Source: an uncultured Oscillospiraceae bacterium
Lineage (GTDB): Bacteria; Bacillota; Clostridia; Oscillospirales; Acutalibacteraceae
Assembly: GCA_900544515.1 (NCBI GenBank)
Contig: UQVI01000011.1
Coordinates: 1-21,347, forward strand
Length of the DNA stretch: 21,347 nt
Reading direction: 5' to 3'
Positions 7,045 through 13,705 of the stretch are shown here, piece by piece; positions within the stretch are counted from its first letter, which is position 1; each line of letters opens with the position of its first letter. Made by a program: the position numbers and the translations under genes. The notes beneath the pieces were generated by a model, which saw only the letters and a program-made list of their open reading frames with translations, ran no database searches and was not told where the DNA came from.

Positions 7045-8705
7045 CATTTTACCTCCTCATAGTGCTTGATTGCTTTTTCTATTCTGCTTTGTACCCTGTC
7101 TGCACCAAGCAGTGCGGTGATTGCGTAAAGGTCAGGTGTGTTTGTCCTGCCTGTGAGGGCAACACGTATGATTGTTGAAACATCGCCAACGTGACCTTTG
7201 AATGCATCCGGATTCTGTTTGAATTCCTTTACGTTAGGTGTACAGCCAACCGGCTCGCAGATGCTTTTTATTTTACTGAACCAGGTATCTTTATCATCAT
7301 TGATGTCAACAATATCCTTATAAAGCTTTAATACCTGGACGGCAAGCTCGGGTGTGGCATTTCCTGTAAGTTCATAGTTTTCCTCAAAGGTTTTATCATA
7401 CATATAGCTGATATAGTCAGGGATATCCGACCATTTTGCAATATCCTTACGCGGCTTTTTGTTGCCTCTGTCAATGTTGAGTACAGCAGTTGCATAGGTC
7501 TTGTCCTGCTCGTAGAGGTCTGCAAGCTGCGTGTTGAATTCCTTTGCCCATTCATAGGATTGTGCAAATACTTCATCGGCAGTCATTACGCTGATTACAT
7601 TTTTGGATACGTCGGTCAGCTTGACCATATCAAACAGTGCACCTGATACGGACATCTTTTTAAGATTGAATGGGAATGCATTTATGTCAGCGTCTTTATT
7701 TACTCTGCGCCAGTCCTCAAAATTTGAGTTCATAATGGTCATCATATATTCGTTGACTGATGAGGACGAAAAGCCCTCCTGCTTGTAGTAGGTAACAGCA
7801 GCCTCAGGGTCCTTTCTCTTTGACAGCTTGCGTTTGCCTTCGCCCTCCGTTTTCATAATCGGAGCAACATGTGCGTATTTAACAGGCTTAAAGCCGAGAA
7901 CTCTGAACAGCTGTAAATGCAGCGGAACAGATGCAATCCACTCGTCACCGCGTGTAACGTGGGTGGTCCTCATAAGATGATCGTCAACCGCATGAGCAAA
8001 ATGATAGGTCGGAATGCCGTCTGTTTTAAGAAGAACAACATCAATAACATTTTCAGGCATTTCTATTTTTCCTCTGATCATATCATCGAAATAGCACTTT
8101 TTATTGATATCACCGGGTGATTTAAGACGGAGTGTCCAGGTTTGACCGTTTTCGATATTGGCTTTTATCTCCTCAAAGGAAAGGTCACGGCATTTTGCAT
8201 ATTTGCCGTAGTAGCCTTTTATGTCCTCGTTTTCCTGTTGAGTTCTTATATTTTCAAGCTCTTCAGCGGAGCAGAAGCAAGGGTACGCAAATCCCTGTTC
8301 AACCAGCGATTTTGCATATGTCTGATAAATCTCTTTTCTTTGGCTCTGATAGTAGGGACCATATTCACCCTTTTGTGTGCCGTCAATCATAACACCCTCG
8401 TCGGGCGTTACATCGTATGCAGCAAGTCCCTGAAGCATAACCTCAACAGCATCGTCAATCTTTCTCTTCTGGTCAGTGTCCTCAACTCTTACAAAAAATA
8501 TTCCGTCTGTTGCCTTTGCCGTTTTGTATGCAACAGTACCTGTGAAAAGATTACCGAAATGAAGAAAGCCTGTGGGGCTTGGTGCAAGACGTGTAACGCG
8601 TGCACCCTCCTTCAGATTTCTCTGCGGATAGAGTTCTTCATAATAGTCAGGTGTCTTATCTATATCCGGAAATAATAGCTCTGCTAATTTGTTATAATCT
8701 GTCAT
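7044..8705 (-). CDS. gltX: glutamyl-tRNA synthetase, long N-terminal form
   Basis: Class I synthetase charging tRNA-Glu. Seen: LAPSPTGFLHFGNL with the HIGH motif as HFGN (residues 49-52), VRVEDTDQKR, TYHFAHAVDDHLMRTTHVTRGDEW, and KLSKRKD as the KMSKS loop. The C-terminal half is helical, as in bacterial GluRS. The chosen start is the ATG at 8705 (553 residues): AGGTGA lies just upstream, whereas an in-frame ATG at 8744 has no ribosome site and sits at or before the predicted transcription start. About 35 residues precede the usual start of the catalytic fold, and the total length is above the common 480-500. With a glnS beside it, this GluRS is probably the discriminating type that charges only tRNA-Glu (inference). 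The leader is under 40 nt, too short for a T-box. Confidence 0.95.
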   Translation of the reverse strand: MTDYNKLAELLFPDIDKTPDYYEELYPQRNLKEGARVTRLAPSPTGFLHFGNLFTGTVAYKTAKATDGIFFVRVEDTDQKRKIDDAVEVMLQGLAAYDVTPDEGVMIDGTQKGEYGPYYQSQRKEIYQTYAKSLVEQGFAYPCFCSAEELENIRTQQENEDIKGYYGKYAKCRDLSFEEIKANIENGQTWTLRLKSPGDINKKCYFDDMIRGKIEMPENVIDVVLLKTDGIPTYHFAHAVDDHLMRTTHVTRGDEWIASVPLHLQLFRVLGFKPVKYAHVAPIMKTEGEGKRKLSKRKDPEAAVTYYKQEGFSSSSVNEYMMTIMNSNFEDWRRVNKDADINAFPFNLKKMSVSGALFDMVKLTDVSKNVISVMTADEVFAQSYEWAKEFNTQLADLYEQDKTYATAVLNIDRGNKKPRKDIAKWSDIPDYISYMYDKTFEENYELTGNATPELAVQVLKLYKDIVDINDDKDTWFSKIKSICEPVGCTPNVKEFKQNPDAFKGHVGDVSTIIRVALTGRTNTPDLYAITALLGADRVQSRIEKAIKHYEEVK

Positions 8706-8747
8706 ATTTTCACCTATATTTTTAAATTTACCAATAAAATACATAAT

Positions 8748-8776
8748 ATTATCGCATATATTATGTAATTAATCAA
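8748..8776 (-). promoter_or_regulatory. sigma-A promoter for gltX-glnS
   Basis: On the minus strand TTGATT (8776-8771), 17-nt spacer, GATAAT (8753-8748), with TGC directly before the -10 (extended -10). The predicted start near 8741 falls downstream of the ATG at 8744, which supports translation from 8705. Confidence 0.75.
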
Positions 8777-8796
8777 CATTAAATAAATATATTTTA

Positions 8797-8825
8797 TTGA
8801 AAAAATTATTTTATTATGATAGATT
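8797..8825 (+). promoter_or_regulatory. probable promoter for the DUF4250 gene
   Basis: TTGAAA (8797-8802), 17-nt spacer, TAGATT (8820-8825), in very A/T-rich DNA, so chance matches are likely here. It is about 40 bp before the start at 8867 and back to back with the gltX promoter. Confidence 0.45.
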
Positions 8826-8866
8826 ATTTTATGTATTATATATTAATTTATAACGGAGGATGACCT

Positions 8867-9043
8867 GTGGAGTTGCCAAATGATCCTTTTATGCTGTTGA
8901 GCGTTATTAATCTTAAGCTAAGAGATTTTTATTCAGACCTTGATGAACTGTGCGATGATTTGAATGTTAATAAAGATGAGCTTTGTGACAAACTTGAAGC
9001 AGCAGGTTTCAGTTATGATAAAGAACATAATAAATTTTGGTAA
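8867..9043 (+). CDS. DUF4250 domain protein
   Basis: A 58-residue gene with a GTG start at 8867 and GGAGG at 8855-8859, 7 nt upstream; easily missed because of its size and start codon. The protein reads (M)ELPNDPFMLLSVINLKLRD, then a DELCDDLNVNKDELCDKLEAAGFSYD segment, ending NKFW. This matches my memory of DUF4250 (PNDPxMLLSxxNxKLRD, then a helix pair with LDELC and a GFxYD end), a small acidic protein widespread in Clostridia and of unknown function. The second half looks like a small helix-turn-helix or helical hairpin, but no DNA-binding role is shown. It is divergent from gltX and 95 bp before perR, which has its own promoter, so it is probably transcribed alone. An ATG at 8860 abuts the ribosome site and is out of frame. 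Confidence 0.87.
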   Translation: MELPNDPFMLLSVINLKLRDFYSDLDELCDDLNVNKDELCDKLEAAGFSYDKEHNKFW

Positions 9044-9059
9044 AAATCAAATAACAGTA

Positions 9060-9088
9060 TTGACAAATTATGGAAACATATGTATAAT
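9060..9088 (+). promoter_or_regulatory. consensus sigma-A promoter for perR-rubrerythrin
   Basis: TTGACA (9060-9065), 17-nt spacer, TATAAT (9083-9088): both hexamers match consensus exactly. A promoter this strong, with the Per box directly downstream, fits an operon held off by a repressor. Confidence 0.92.
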
Positions 9089-9092
9089 TAAA

Positions 9093-9107
9093 TTGTAATC
9101 ATTACAA
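9093..9107. promoter_or_regulatory. Per/Fur box
   Basis: TTGTAATCATTACAA is a perfect 7-1-7 palindrome, matching the Bacillus Per box TTATAATNATTATAA at 13 of 15 positions. It covers the expected transcription start, 5 bp after the -10. Bound PerR would block RNA polymerase; metal-catalysed oxidation would release it. Confidence 0.88.
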
Positions 9108-9137
9108 ATTAATAATAATTACAAAGGTGGTGACAGA

Positions 9138-9536
9138 GTGAATACAGGAGAGATTATTGACCTTTTTAAAGAAAAAGGTCTTAAGGCAACACCGCAGCGT
9201 ATAGCCGTTTATAACTTCCTTGTGGAAAACCCTGTTCACCCCGATGTGGAAACCGTTTATCAATCCATGATAATGGATAATCCGTCTTTTTCAAAAACTA
9301 CGGTTTATAACTGCCTGCAGGCACTGACGGATTGCGGTCTGCTGATACCTGTTAAAATTGATAATGAAAAAATCAGATATGATGCGGATACCAGCTTTCA
9401 CGGGCATTTCAAATGTGACTGCTGCGGCAAGATATATGATTTCAAATGCTTTGATGAAAAAGTATCAGGGATTGATAATTTTAAAATCAGGCAGAGGGAT
9501 GTTTATTACAGTGGCTTATGCAGCTGCTGCATATAA
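9138..9536 (+). CDS. perR: peroxide-sensing Fur-family repressor PerR
   Basis: A 132-residue Fur-family protein: N-terminal winged helix (residues about 8-80, with KATPQR and SKTTVYNCLQAL) and a C-terminal dimer and metal domain. Regulatory metal ligands of PerR can be matched: H34, D82, H88, H90, D101. D82 corresponds to Bacillus PerR D85; Fur proteins usually have Glu there, so PerR is favoured over Fur or Zur. The structural zinc site is C93-x2-C96 and C128-x2-C131. Iron-bound PerR represses, and hydrogen peroxide oxidises the histidines and frees the DNA. The start is a GTG at 9138 with AAGGTGG 7 nt upstream. A Per box overlaps its own promoter, so it is autoregulated. Rubrerythrin follows 29 bp later with no terminator, a likely two-gene operon. 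Confidence 0.93.
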   Translation: MNTGEIIDLFKEKGLKATPQRIAVYNFLVENPVHPDVETVYQSMIMDNPSFSKTTVYNCLQALTDCGLLIPVKIDNEKIRYDADTSFHGHFKCDCCGKIYDFKCFDEKVSGIDNFKIRQRDVYYSGLCSCCI

Positions 9537-9565
9537 TATAATTTAATTTAAAGGAGTAATTTAAA

Positions 9566-10102
9566 ATGGCTAAGAAGTATTATTGCCCTGTTTGCGGCTA
9601 CGAAAGTGACGAACCAATTGATGTTTGCCCTGTTTGCGGAGCAAAGATGGAGGAAAGAAAAGAAGGTGTTACATCTTGGGCTGCTGAGCACCAGGTAGGT
9701 ATCATTGACGGTGTTGACGAGGCTATCGTTCAGGGCCTTCGTGACAACTTCAACGGCGAGTGCACAGAGGTAGGTATGTACCTTGCAATGGCAAGAGTTG
9801 CTCACAGAGAGGGTTATCCGGAAATTGGTCTTTACTGGGAAAAGGCTGCTTATGAAGAGGCAGACCACGCAGCAAGATTTGCTGAGATGCTCGGTGAGGT
9901 TGTAACGGATTCAACAAAGAAGAACCTTGAAATGAGAGCTTCTGCTGAAAACGGTGCTACACTTGGTAAGACTCAGCTTGCTAAGATGGCTAAGGAGCAG
10001 GGACTTGACGCTATCCATGATGCAGTTCATGAGATGGCAAGAGACGAGGCTCGTCACGGCAAAGCATTTGAGGGCCTCCTCAAGAGATATTTTGCTGACT
10101 GA
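9566..10102 (+). CDS. reverse-type rubrerythrin (NADH peroxidase component)
   Basis: A 178-residue rubrerythrin with the rubredoxin-like domain first: C7-x2-C10 and C21-x2-C24, both CPVCG, then a four-helix ferritin-like diiron domain with YEEADHAARF and ARDEARHGKA ligand motifs. In classic rubrerythrin the rubredoxin domain is last; the rubredoxin-first order is the reverse rubrerythrin form known from clostridia. It reduces hydrogen peroxide to water in the cytosol with electrons from NADH through a separate reductase and rubredoxin. The ATG at 9566 has AAAGGAG upstream. It follows perR in the same transcript and so should be induced by peroxide or air; a hairpin terminator closes the operon. 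The cysteine spacing between the two CPVCG motifs is short (10 residues), as in this class. Confidence 0.94.
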   Translation: MAKKYYCPVCGYESDEPIDVCPVCGAKMEERKEGVTSWAAEHQVGIIDGVDEAIVQGLRDNFNGECTEVGMYLAMARVAHREGYPEIGLYWEKAAYEEADHAARFAEMLGEVVTDSTKKNLEMRASAENGATLGKTQLAKMAKEQGLDAIHDAVHEMARDEARHGKAFEGLLKRYFAD

Positions 10103-10116
10103 TATCTATAATATTA

Positions 10117-10150
10117 AAAGGTTGTCGGAATGAACCGACAGCCTTTTTTT
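10117..10150 (+). terminator. terminator of perR-rubrerythrin operon
   Basis: AAAGGTTGTCGG (10117-10128) pairs with CCGACAGCCTTT (10135-10146) with one G-T wobble, loop AATGAA, and a T run to 10150. Confidence 0.92.
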
Positions 10151-10217
10151 GTTAGTAAGAAGAATTATAAACTAAATATAAATAACCTAAACAATATATA
10201 AACAATGCTGGTTTTAT

Positions 10218-10246
10218 TTGCTATATCATCCGAATTATGATATAAG
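10218..10246 (+). promoter_or_regulatory. promoter with internal dyad for the repeat-tailed membrane protein
   Basis: TTGCTA (10218-10223), 17-nt spacer, TATAAG (10241-10246), with TGA before the -10 (extended -10). A perfect 8-bp inverted repeat TATATCAT (10222-10229) / ATGATATA (10237-10244) spans the spacer and -10, which suggests an operator. No cognate regulator is adjacent. Confidence 0.65.
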
Positions 10247-10266
10247 GAAATCAAGAGGAGATAGTT

Positions 10267-11214
10267 ATGAAAAAGGTTTTACAGTTTTTGGCAATGCCGT
10301 TAATCATCGCTCTGCAGATTGCGATATGTTGTTTATTATTTGCCTTTGGAAATGGTGTAGGAATTACGTTTATACTGCCCATTGCATTGATTATTTATAT
10401 GTTTCTCGGTGGATATGCGGTTTCAAAAATTGAAAGTAAAAAAATAAAGATTTCTTCTTCAGTATTTACAGCGGTACTGTTGGTGCTTTCTTTTGTAATT
10501 CTTTTTGCGGTATCAGGGTACAGCGACAGTACAGGCTTTATTGTTCCGCTTATTTCACCGATTTCCAATGGCGTTTCTGTTTTGTTTGTAAGCTCTGGAA
10601 TCATAGAATATCTTAGTCTGCCATATATGATTATTACTACAATCGGCGCTGTGATTCCTGTTTTAATCATACTAATTTCATCTAAAATCTTTAATACAGA
10701 AAACAAAAAAATCAAGGCTGCTTTGCTTGCGGTTATGGCACTGATATGCGTTGTTGAAATCGGCTTCGGAATAAAAGGCGCTGTCTCATTATACGAAGAT
10801 TCCTATGTCGGAGAGGACGGCCAGCTCTATAATGCTTATTATGATGTAAACGGCAATAAGTATGATGATAACGCGGATGTGCCGTATTACGATACGCAGG
10901 GGAATGTGTATTACTGGACTTATGATGAAAGCATTGACCCATATTCAGACGAGAACTTTTTATACTGTGGGGAATTAACAGACGAGCAGGGCAACGAATA
11001 CGATATTGACAAGGTTTATGTAAATTCCGATGGATATATCTATATTGATGAAAATGACGAACTGATGTATCGCGGAGATATACCTGATGATGCTGATACC
11101 GATTGGTGTTATAAGGATAAGGATGGAAATATTTATTCAAGTATTCTGGGTGTAAGCTATATGAATGACGGAACGCCCTATACCGGAATGGGAAATGAGT
11201 ACAGAAATAAATAA
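10267..11214 (+). CDS. polytopic membrane protein with xGNxY-repeat tail
   Basis: I do not recognise a named family. The 315-residue protein has about six hydrophobic segments in its first 172 residues (roughly 7-27, 32-52, 64-83, 89-110, 116-138, 149-171), then a charged, Asp- and Tyr-rich tail from 175 to the end. With an even number of spans, the tail would be on the same side as the N-terminus; which side is not settled. The tail holds a short repeated motif: DGQLY (184), NGNKY (195), QGNVY (211), QGNEY (241), DGYIY (255), DGNIY (286), and weaker DGTPY (301) and MGNEY (308). Such turns usually mark short beta-hairpins. The ATG at 10267 has AGAGGAG 6 nt upstream, and the gene has its own promoter with a dyad. 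fprA follows but has its own promoter. A sensor or surface role is only a guess. Confidence 0.85.
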   Translation: MKKVLQFLAMPLIIALQIAICCLLFAFGNGVGITFILPIALIIYMFLGGYAVSKIESKKIKISSSVFTAVLLVLSFVILFAVSGYSDSTGFIVPLISPISNGVSVLFVSSGIIEYLSLPYMIITTIGAVIPVLIILISSKIFNTENKKIKAALLAVMALICVVEIGFGIKGAVSLYEDSYVGEDGQLYNAYYDVNGNKYDDNADVPYYDTQGNVYYWTYDESIDPYSDENFLYCGELTDEQGNEYDIDKVYVNSDGYIYIDENDELMYRGDIPDDADTDWCYKDKDGNIYSSILGVSYMNDGTPYTGMGNEYRNK

Positions 11215-11223
11215 TCTTTGATA

Positions 11224-11252
11224 TTGCATAAACAGGTAACTTGTGCTAAGAT
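11224..11252 (+). promoter_or_regulatory. promoter for fprA
   Basis: TTGCAT (11224-11229), 17-nt spacer, TAAGAT (11247-11252), with TGC before the -10 (extended -10). I see no Per box near it, so fprA does not appear to share PerR control through a visible site. Confidence 0.65.
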
Positions 11253-11286
11253 ATTTTGTGGAAAAATTAAGGAGGATTTGTATACA

Positions 11287-12441
11287 ATGAAGGTAGAAAT
11301 TTCCGACAGCATAAAATATATAGGTGCAAGCACCTACGATCTGGACCTTTTTGAGGGTCAGTACATTATACCAAACGGAATGGCATATAATTCCTATGTG
11401 ATTCTTGATGAGAAAATTGCAATTATGGACACTGCGGACAAGCTTGTTGCAGAGGAGTGGCTTGAGAATTTAAAGACTGCACTTGACGGCAGAACACCTG
11501 ATTATCTCGTAGTTCAGCATCTTGAGCCCGACCATTCAGGCAATATTAAGTCTGTTCTTGAGCTTTATCCTCAGATTGAGATTGTCTGTTCAGCAAAGGC
11601 TAAGGCAATGATGCCTCAGTTTGCTGATGTTGATGAGGAAAAGATTATCACGAAAAAAGAGGGTGACACCTTAGAACTTGGCAGCCACACGCTTACATTT
11701 ATCATGGCACCAATGGTTCATTGGCCTGAGGTTATGCTTTCATATGAAAGCAGTGAAAAGGTTCTCTTCTCCGCCGATGCTTTCGGCAAATTCGGTGCAA
11801 TTGATGCTGATGAGGGTTGGTCCTGCGAGGCAAGAAGGTATTATTTCAATATTGTTGGTAAGTACGGTGCGCCTGTACAGACTTTGCTTAAGAAAGCAGC
11901 AGGTCTTGAGATTGAGACAATCTGTCCGCTTCACGGTCCGATTCTTACCGATACGATTCCACAAGTGCTTGACCTTTACAATACTTGGTCATCCTATGAG
12001 CCTGAGGACGAGGGCGTGTTTATTGCATATGCATCCATTCACGGAAACACTGCTGAGGCTGCTCATAAGATGAAGGAAATTCTTGAGACAAAGGGCTGTC
12101 CGAGAGTTGCAATTGCAGACCTCTCAAGAGATGATATTGCTGAGTGTGTTGAGGATGCTTTTAGACACAGCACACTTTTATGTATGGCATCAAGCTATGA
12201 CGGAGGTGTGTTTGCTCCGATGGCTGACTATCTGCATCATTTAAAGAGCAAGGCTTTTCAGAACAGAAAGGTTGCACTTGTTGAAAATGCATCATGGGCA
12301 GCATCTGCGGCAAAGGCAATGAAAGCTGAGTTTGAGCAGATGAAGAATATTACATTTGTGGGTGACGTTGTTACAATTAAAACAACAGTTAAGGCTGATG
12401 ATATCGCAGCGCTTGAAAAGCTTGCGGATGAAATTAAATAG
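11287..12441 (+). CDS. fprA: flavodiiron protein FprA (oxygen/NO reductase)
   Basis: A 384-residue class A flavodiiron protein. The N-terminal metallo-beta-lactamase-like domain has the diiron ligands H78, E80, D82, H145, D164 and H216, in HLEPDHSGN, MVHWPEVM, SADAFG and CPLHGP. The C-terminal flavodoxin domain begins near residue 244 with the FMN phosphate loop YASIHGNT (248-255). It reduces oxygen to water, or NO to nitrous oxide, in the cytosol, using electrons from rubredoxin or a flavin reductase, and so protects the anaerobe from air. The start is ATG 11287 with AAGGAGG at 11269-11275 (spacing 11, a little long); an in-frame ATG at 11218 would add 23 unconserved residues and lies before the promoter, so it is rejected. 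It forms a functional neighbourhood with perR and rubrerythrin. Confidence 0.95.
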   Translation: MKVEISDSIKYIGASTYDLDLFEGQYIIPNGMAYNSYVILDEKIAIMDTADKLVAEEWLENLKTALDGRTPDYLVVQHLEPDHSGNIKSVLELYPQIEIVCSAKAKAMMPQFADVDEEKIITKKEGDTLELGSHTLTFIMAPMVHWPEVMLSYESSEKVLFSADAFGKFGAIDADEGWSCEARRYYFNIVGKYGAPVQTLLKKAAGLEIETICPLHGPILTDTIPQVLDLYNTWSSYEPEDEGVFIAYASIHGNTAEAAHKMKEILETKGCPRVAIADLSRDDIAECVEDAFRHSTLLCMASSYDGGVFAPMADYLHHLKSKAFQNRKVALVENASWAASAAKAMKAEFEQMKNITFVGDVVTIKTTVKADDIAALEKLADEIK

Positions 12442-12454
12442 TATAGAAAAGCCG

Positions 12455-12495
12455 AAAACAGCAGTTGTGCATTTTGCAGAACTGCTGTTTTATTT
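12455..12495 (+). terminator. terminator of fprA
   Basis: AAAACAGCAGTT (12455-12466) pairs with AACTGCTGTTTT (12480-12491); a second small TGCA-TTT-TGCA hairpin can form in the loop. A T-rich tail follows. Confidence 0.85.
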
Positions 12496-12515
12496 TACTG
12501 TGTGTATTTAATGAT

Positions 12516-12544
12516 TTGACAAATTGTGATATTTATATTATTAT
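12516..12544 (+). promoter_or_regulatory. strong promoter for the barrel-less amidohydrolase gene
   Basis: TTGACA (12516-12521), exactly consensus, 17-nt spacer, TATTAT (12539-12544). The gene at 12587 has GGAG at 12575-12578. This is unexpectedly strong for a decayed gene. Confidence 0.75.
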
Positions 12545-12586
12545 TGCAGTAGATTTGAAAAATAAAATTTAAACGGAGCCATTTTT

Positions 12587-12913
12587 ATGACAACTGTTTT
12601 TACGAATGCCAGCTTTATTTCTCATAATGAGGAAAATGATATCTTCTCTGTTATGGTAGTGCGCGGAAGGGAAATTGTTTATCTTGGATATAATACGCCG
12701 CTGTGCTATGAAGATGATAAGTCGGTTGATCTTATGGGAGGATATGTTATTCCGCTTATTAATGACCGTGTTTATTATGATTCAGCTCATGCTCGCTGTT
12801 CAGTGCTTAAGGAGGGTGAGCAGGCAGACTTTATTGTGATTGACAAGAATATATTAACGCAGGAAAATCCTCAGATTTTAGAGGTATATATAAAGGGAAG
12901 AAAAAAGGTATAA
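12587..12913 (+). CDS. barrel-less remnant of a YtcJ-like amidohydrolase
   Basis: A 108-residue protein whose two halves match the two ends of the amidohydrolase_3 (YtcJ-like) family. Residues 1-57, with FTNASFISHN, VRGREIVYLG and DLMGGYVIP, resemble the family N-terminus, where DLxGxxVIPGFIDxHxH normally follows. Residues 76-108, with EGEQADFIVIDKNILTQENP and IKGRKKV, resemble the family C-terminus. Between them only about 18 residues remain instead of some 400, so the TIM barrel, the HxH metal ligands and all catalytic residues are gone. In full-length enzymes these two ends together make the small beta-sandwich domain, so the remnant could still fold. The frame is intact, with a near-consensus promoter, GGAG 8 nt before the ATG, and its own terminator. 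It cannot be a hydrolase; it is either a recent deletion or a retained domain. The family match is from memory of motifs. Confidence 0.7.
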   Translation: MTTVFTNASFISHNEENDIFSVMVVRGREIVYLGYNTPLCYEDDKSVDLMGGYVIPLINDRVYYDSAHARCSVLKEGEQADFIVIDKNILTQENPQILEVYIKGRKKV

Positions 12914-12916
12914 ACG

Positions 12917-12953
12917 AAAAACGCAGATGCACATTATATGCATCTGCGTTTTT
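12917..12953. terminator. bidirectional terminator, amidohydrolase remnant / DUF4097
   Basis: AAAAACGCAGATGCA (12917-12931) pairs perfectly with TGCATCTGCGTTTTT (12939-12953), loop CATTATA. It serves both convergent genes; the DUF4097 stop codon (12955-12953) touches its edge. Confidence 0.9.
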
Positions 12954-13705
12954 TAATCGTTGATTTCAATGTCGCCCAAGTCTGTGTGGACCTGAAGCGT
13001 GATATCAGAATCCGGACTGTTATTCTTTATATCGACTGTGCCGAGTGATGTGGAGTAATCAATATTTACAGCATTTGTATACTCAATATCAATATCACCC
13101 ATATTTGTAGTTGCTGATGAGTTCTTATTAATGTTTATTCTTTTTATATCAATATTGCCTAAATCTGTATGAATATCAAAGGAGCCACCAAGCTCTGAAG
13201 CACTTATATCACCGCAGTTGTTGTTTATTTCCAGGTTTGTATTTAACTTTGTGTCAATATCCACATCACCGAGATTTGAATGAATTTCAAAACGCTCAGG
13301 TGTGTTGTCAGGTAAATAAATATCTATATCGGATGACATGTTACCATAGTTGTTAAACGGAAATCTTGTCATTTTATCCGTGTTGCTTATATTTAATGTA
13401 AGCTTGTTGCTGTCAGCAGTAACATTGATATTTTCCGCGTTTGAGCCGCGTGCAACAATTCTGATTTTTTCATCATTACTGTGCTTTACAGTGATATCAC
13501 CGCAATTCGAATTGACGATTATATCCGATATATTACTGCTGTCGTAGCTTTCATCATAAACCACATTGTTATGATTTTCCCATTTATCAAAGCTAAAATG
13601 CCTGCCACCTGAAGTGATTGCAAATCCGAGTATTCCTGCTAAAAGCAGAACGATTATACTCAGCAGTGCAATAACGGTTATAATCAGTCCTTTATTATTT
13701 TTCAT
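12953..13705 (-). CDS. membrane-anchored DUF4097 beta-repeat protein
   Basis: A 250-residue protein with one N-terminal membrane anchor (residues about 7-30, no cleavage site evident) and an extracytoplasmic right-handed beta-solenoid of the DUF4097/putative adhesin type. Repeats of about 19-20 residues end in a GD-type turn followed by an alternating hydrophobic strand: CGDITV (68), LGDVDI (145), CGDISA (164), LGNIDI (182), MGDIDI (202), LGTVDI (221), LGDIEI (243). No catalytic residues are evident. The ATG at 13705 has GGAGTGAGG upstream and overlaps the end of the XRE membrane regulator by 11 bp, so the two are translationally coupled. DUF4097 proteins are often paired with membrane regulators and envelope-stress genes in Firmicutes; a role in sensing or responding to the envelope is inferred from that pairing only. 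Confidence 0.88.
   Translation of the reverse strand: MKNNKGLIITVIALLSIIVLLLAGILGFAITSGGRHFSFDKWENHNNVVYDESYDSSNISDIIVNSNCGDITVKHSNDEKIRIVARGSNAENINVTADSNKLTLNISNTDKMTRFPFNNYGNMSSDIDIYLPDNTPERFEIHSNLGDVDIDTKLNTNLEINNNCGDISASELGGSFDIHTDLGNIDIKRININKNSSATTNMGDIDIEYTNAVNIDYSTSLGTVDIKNNSPDSDITLQVHTDLGDIEIND

Noticed and set aside
8142..8675. 177-codon plus-strand frame inside gltX
   Set aside because: Opposite-strand shadow of a clear synthetase gene, with no ribosome site or family character. Similar long antisense frames within typA, asnB and secA were dismissed for the same reason.
8706..8744. N-terminal extension of gltX from ATG 8744
   Set aside because: No ribosome site upstream, and the predicted transcription start lies downstream of it; ATG 8705 has AGGTGA and a family-like start.
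8742..8866. T-box or riboswitch upstream of gltX
   Set aside because: The leader from the predicted start to 8705 is under 40 nt and no T-box sequence or stem is present. The same holds for the very short asnB leader.
11218..11286. N-terminal extension of fprA from ATG 11218
   Set aside because: It precedes the promoter at 11224-11252 and has no family similarity; AAGGAGG favours ATG 11287.
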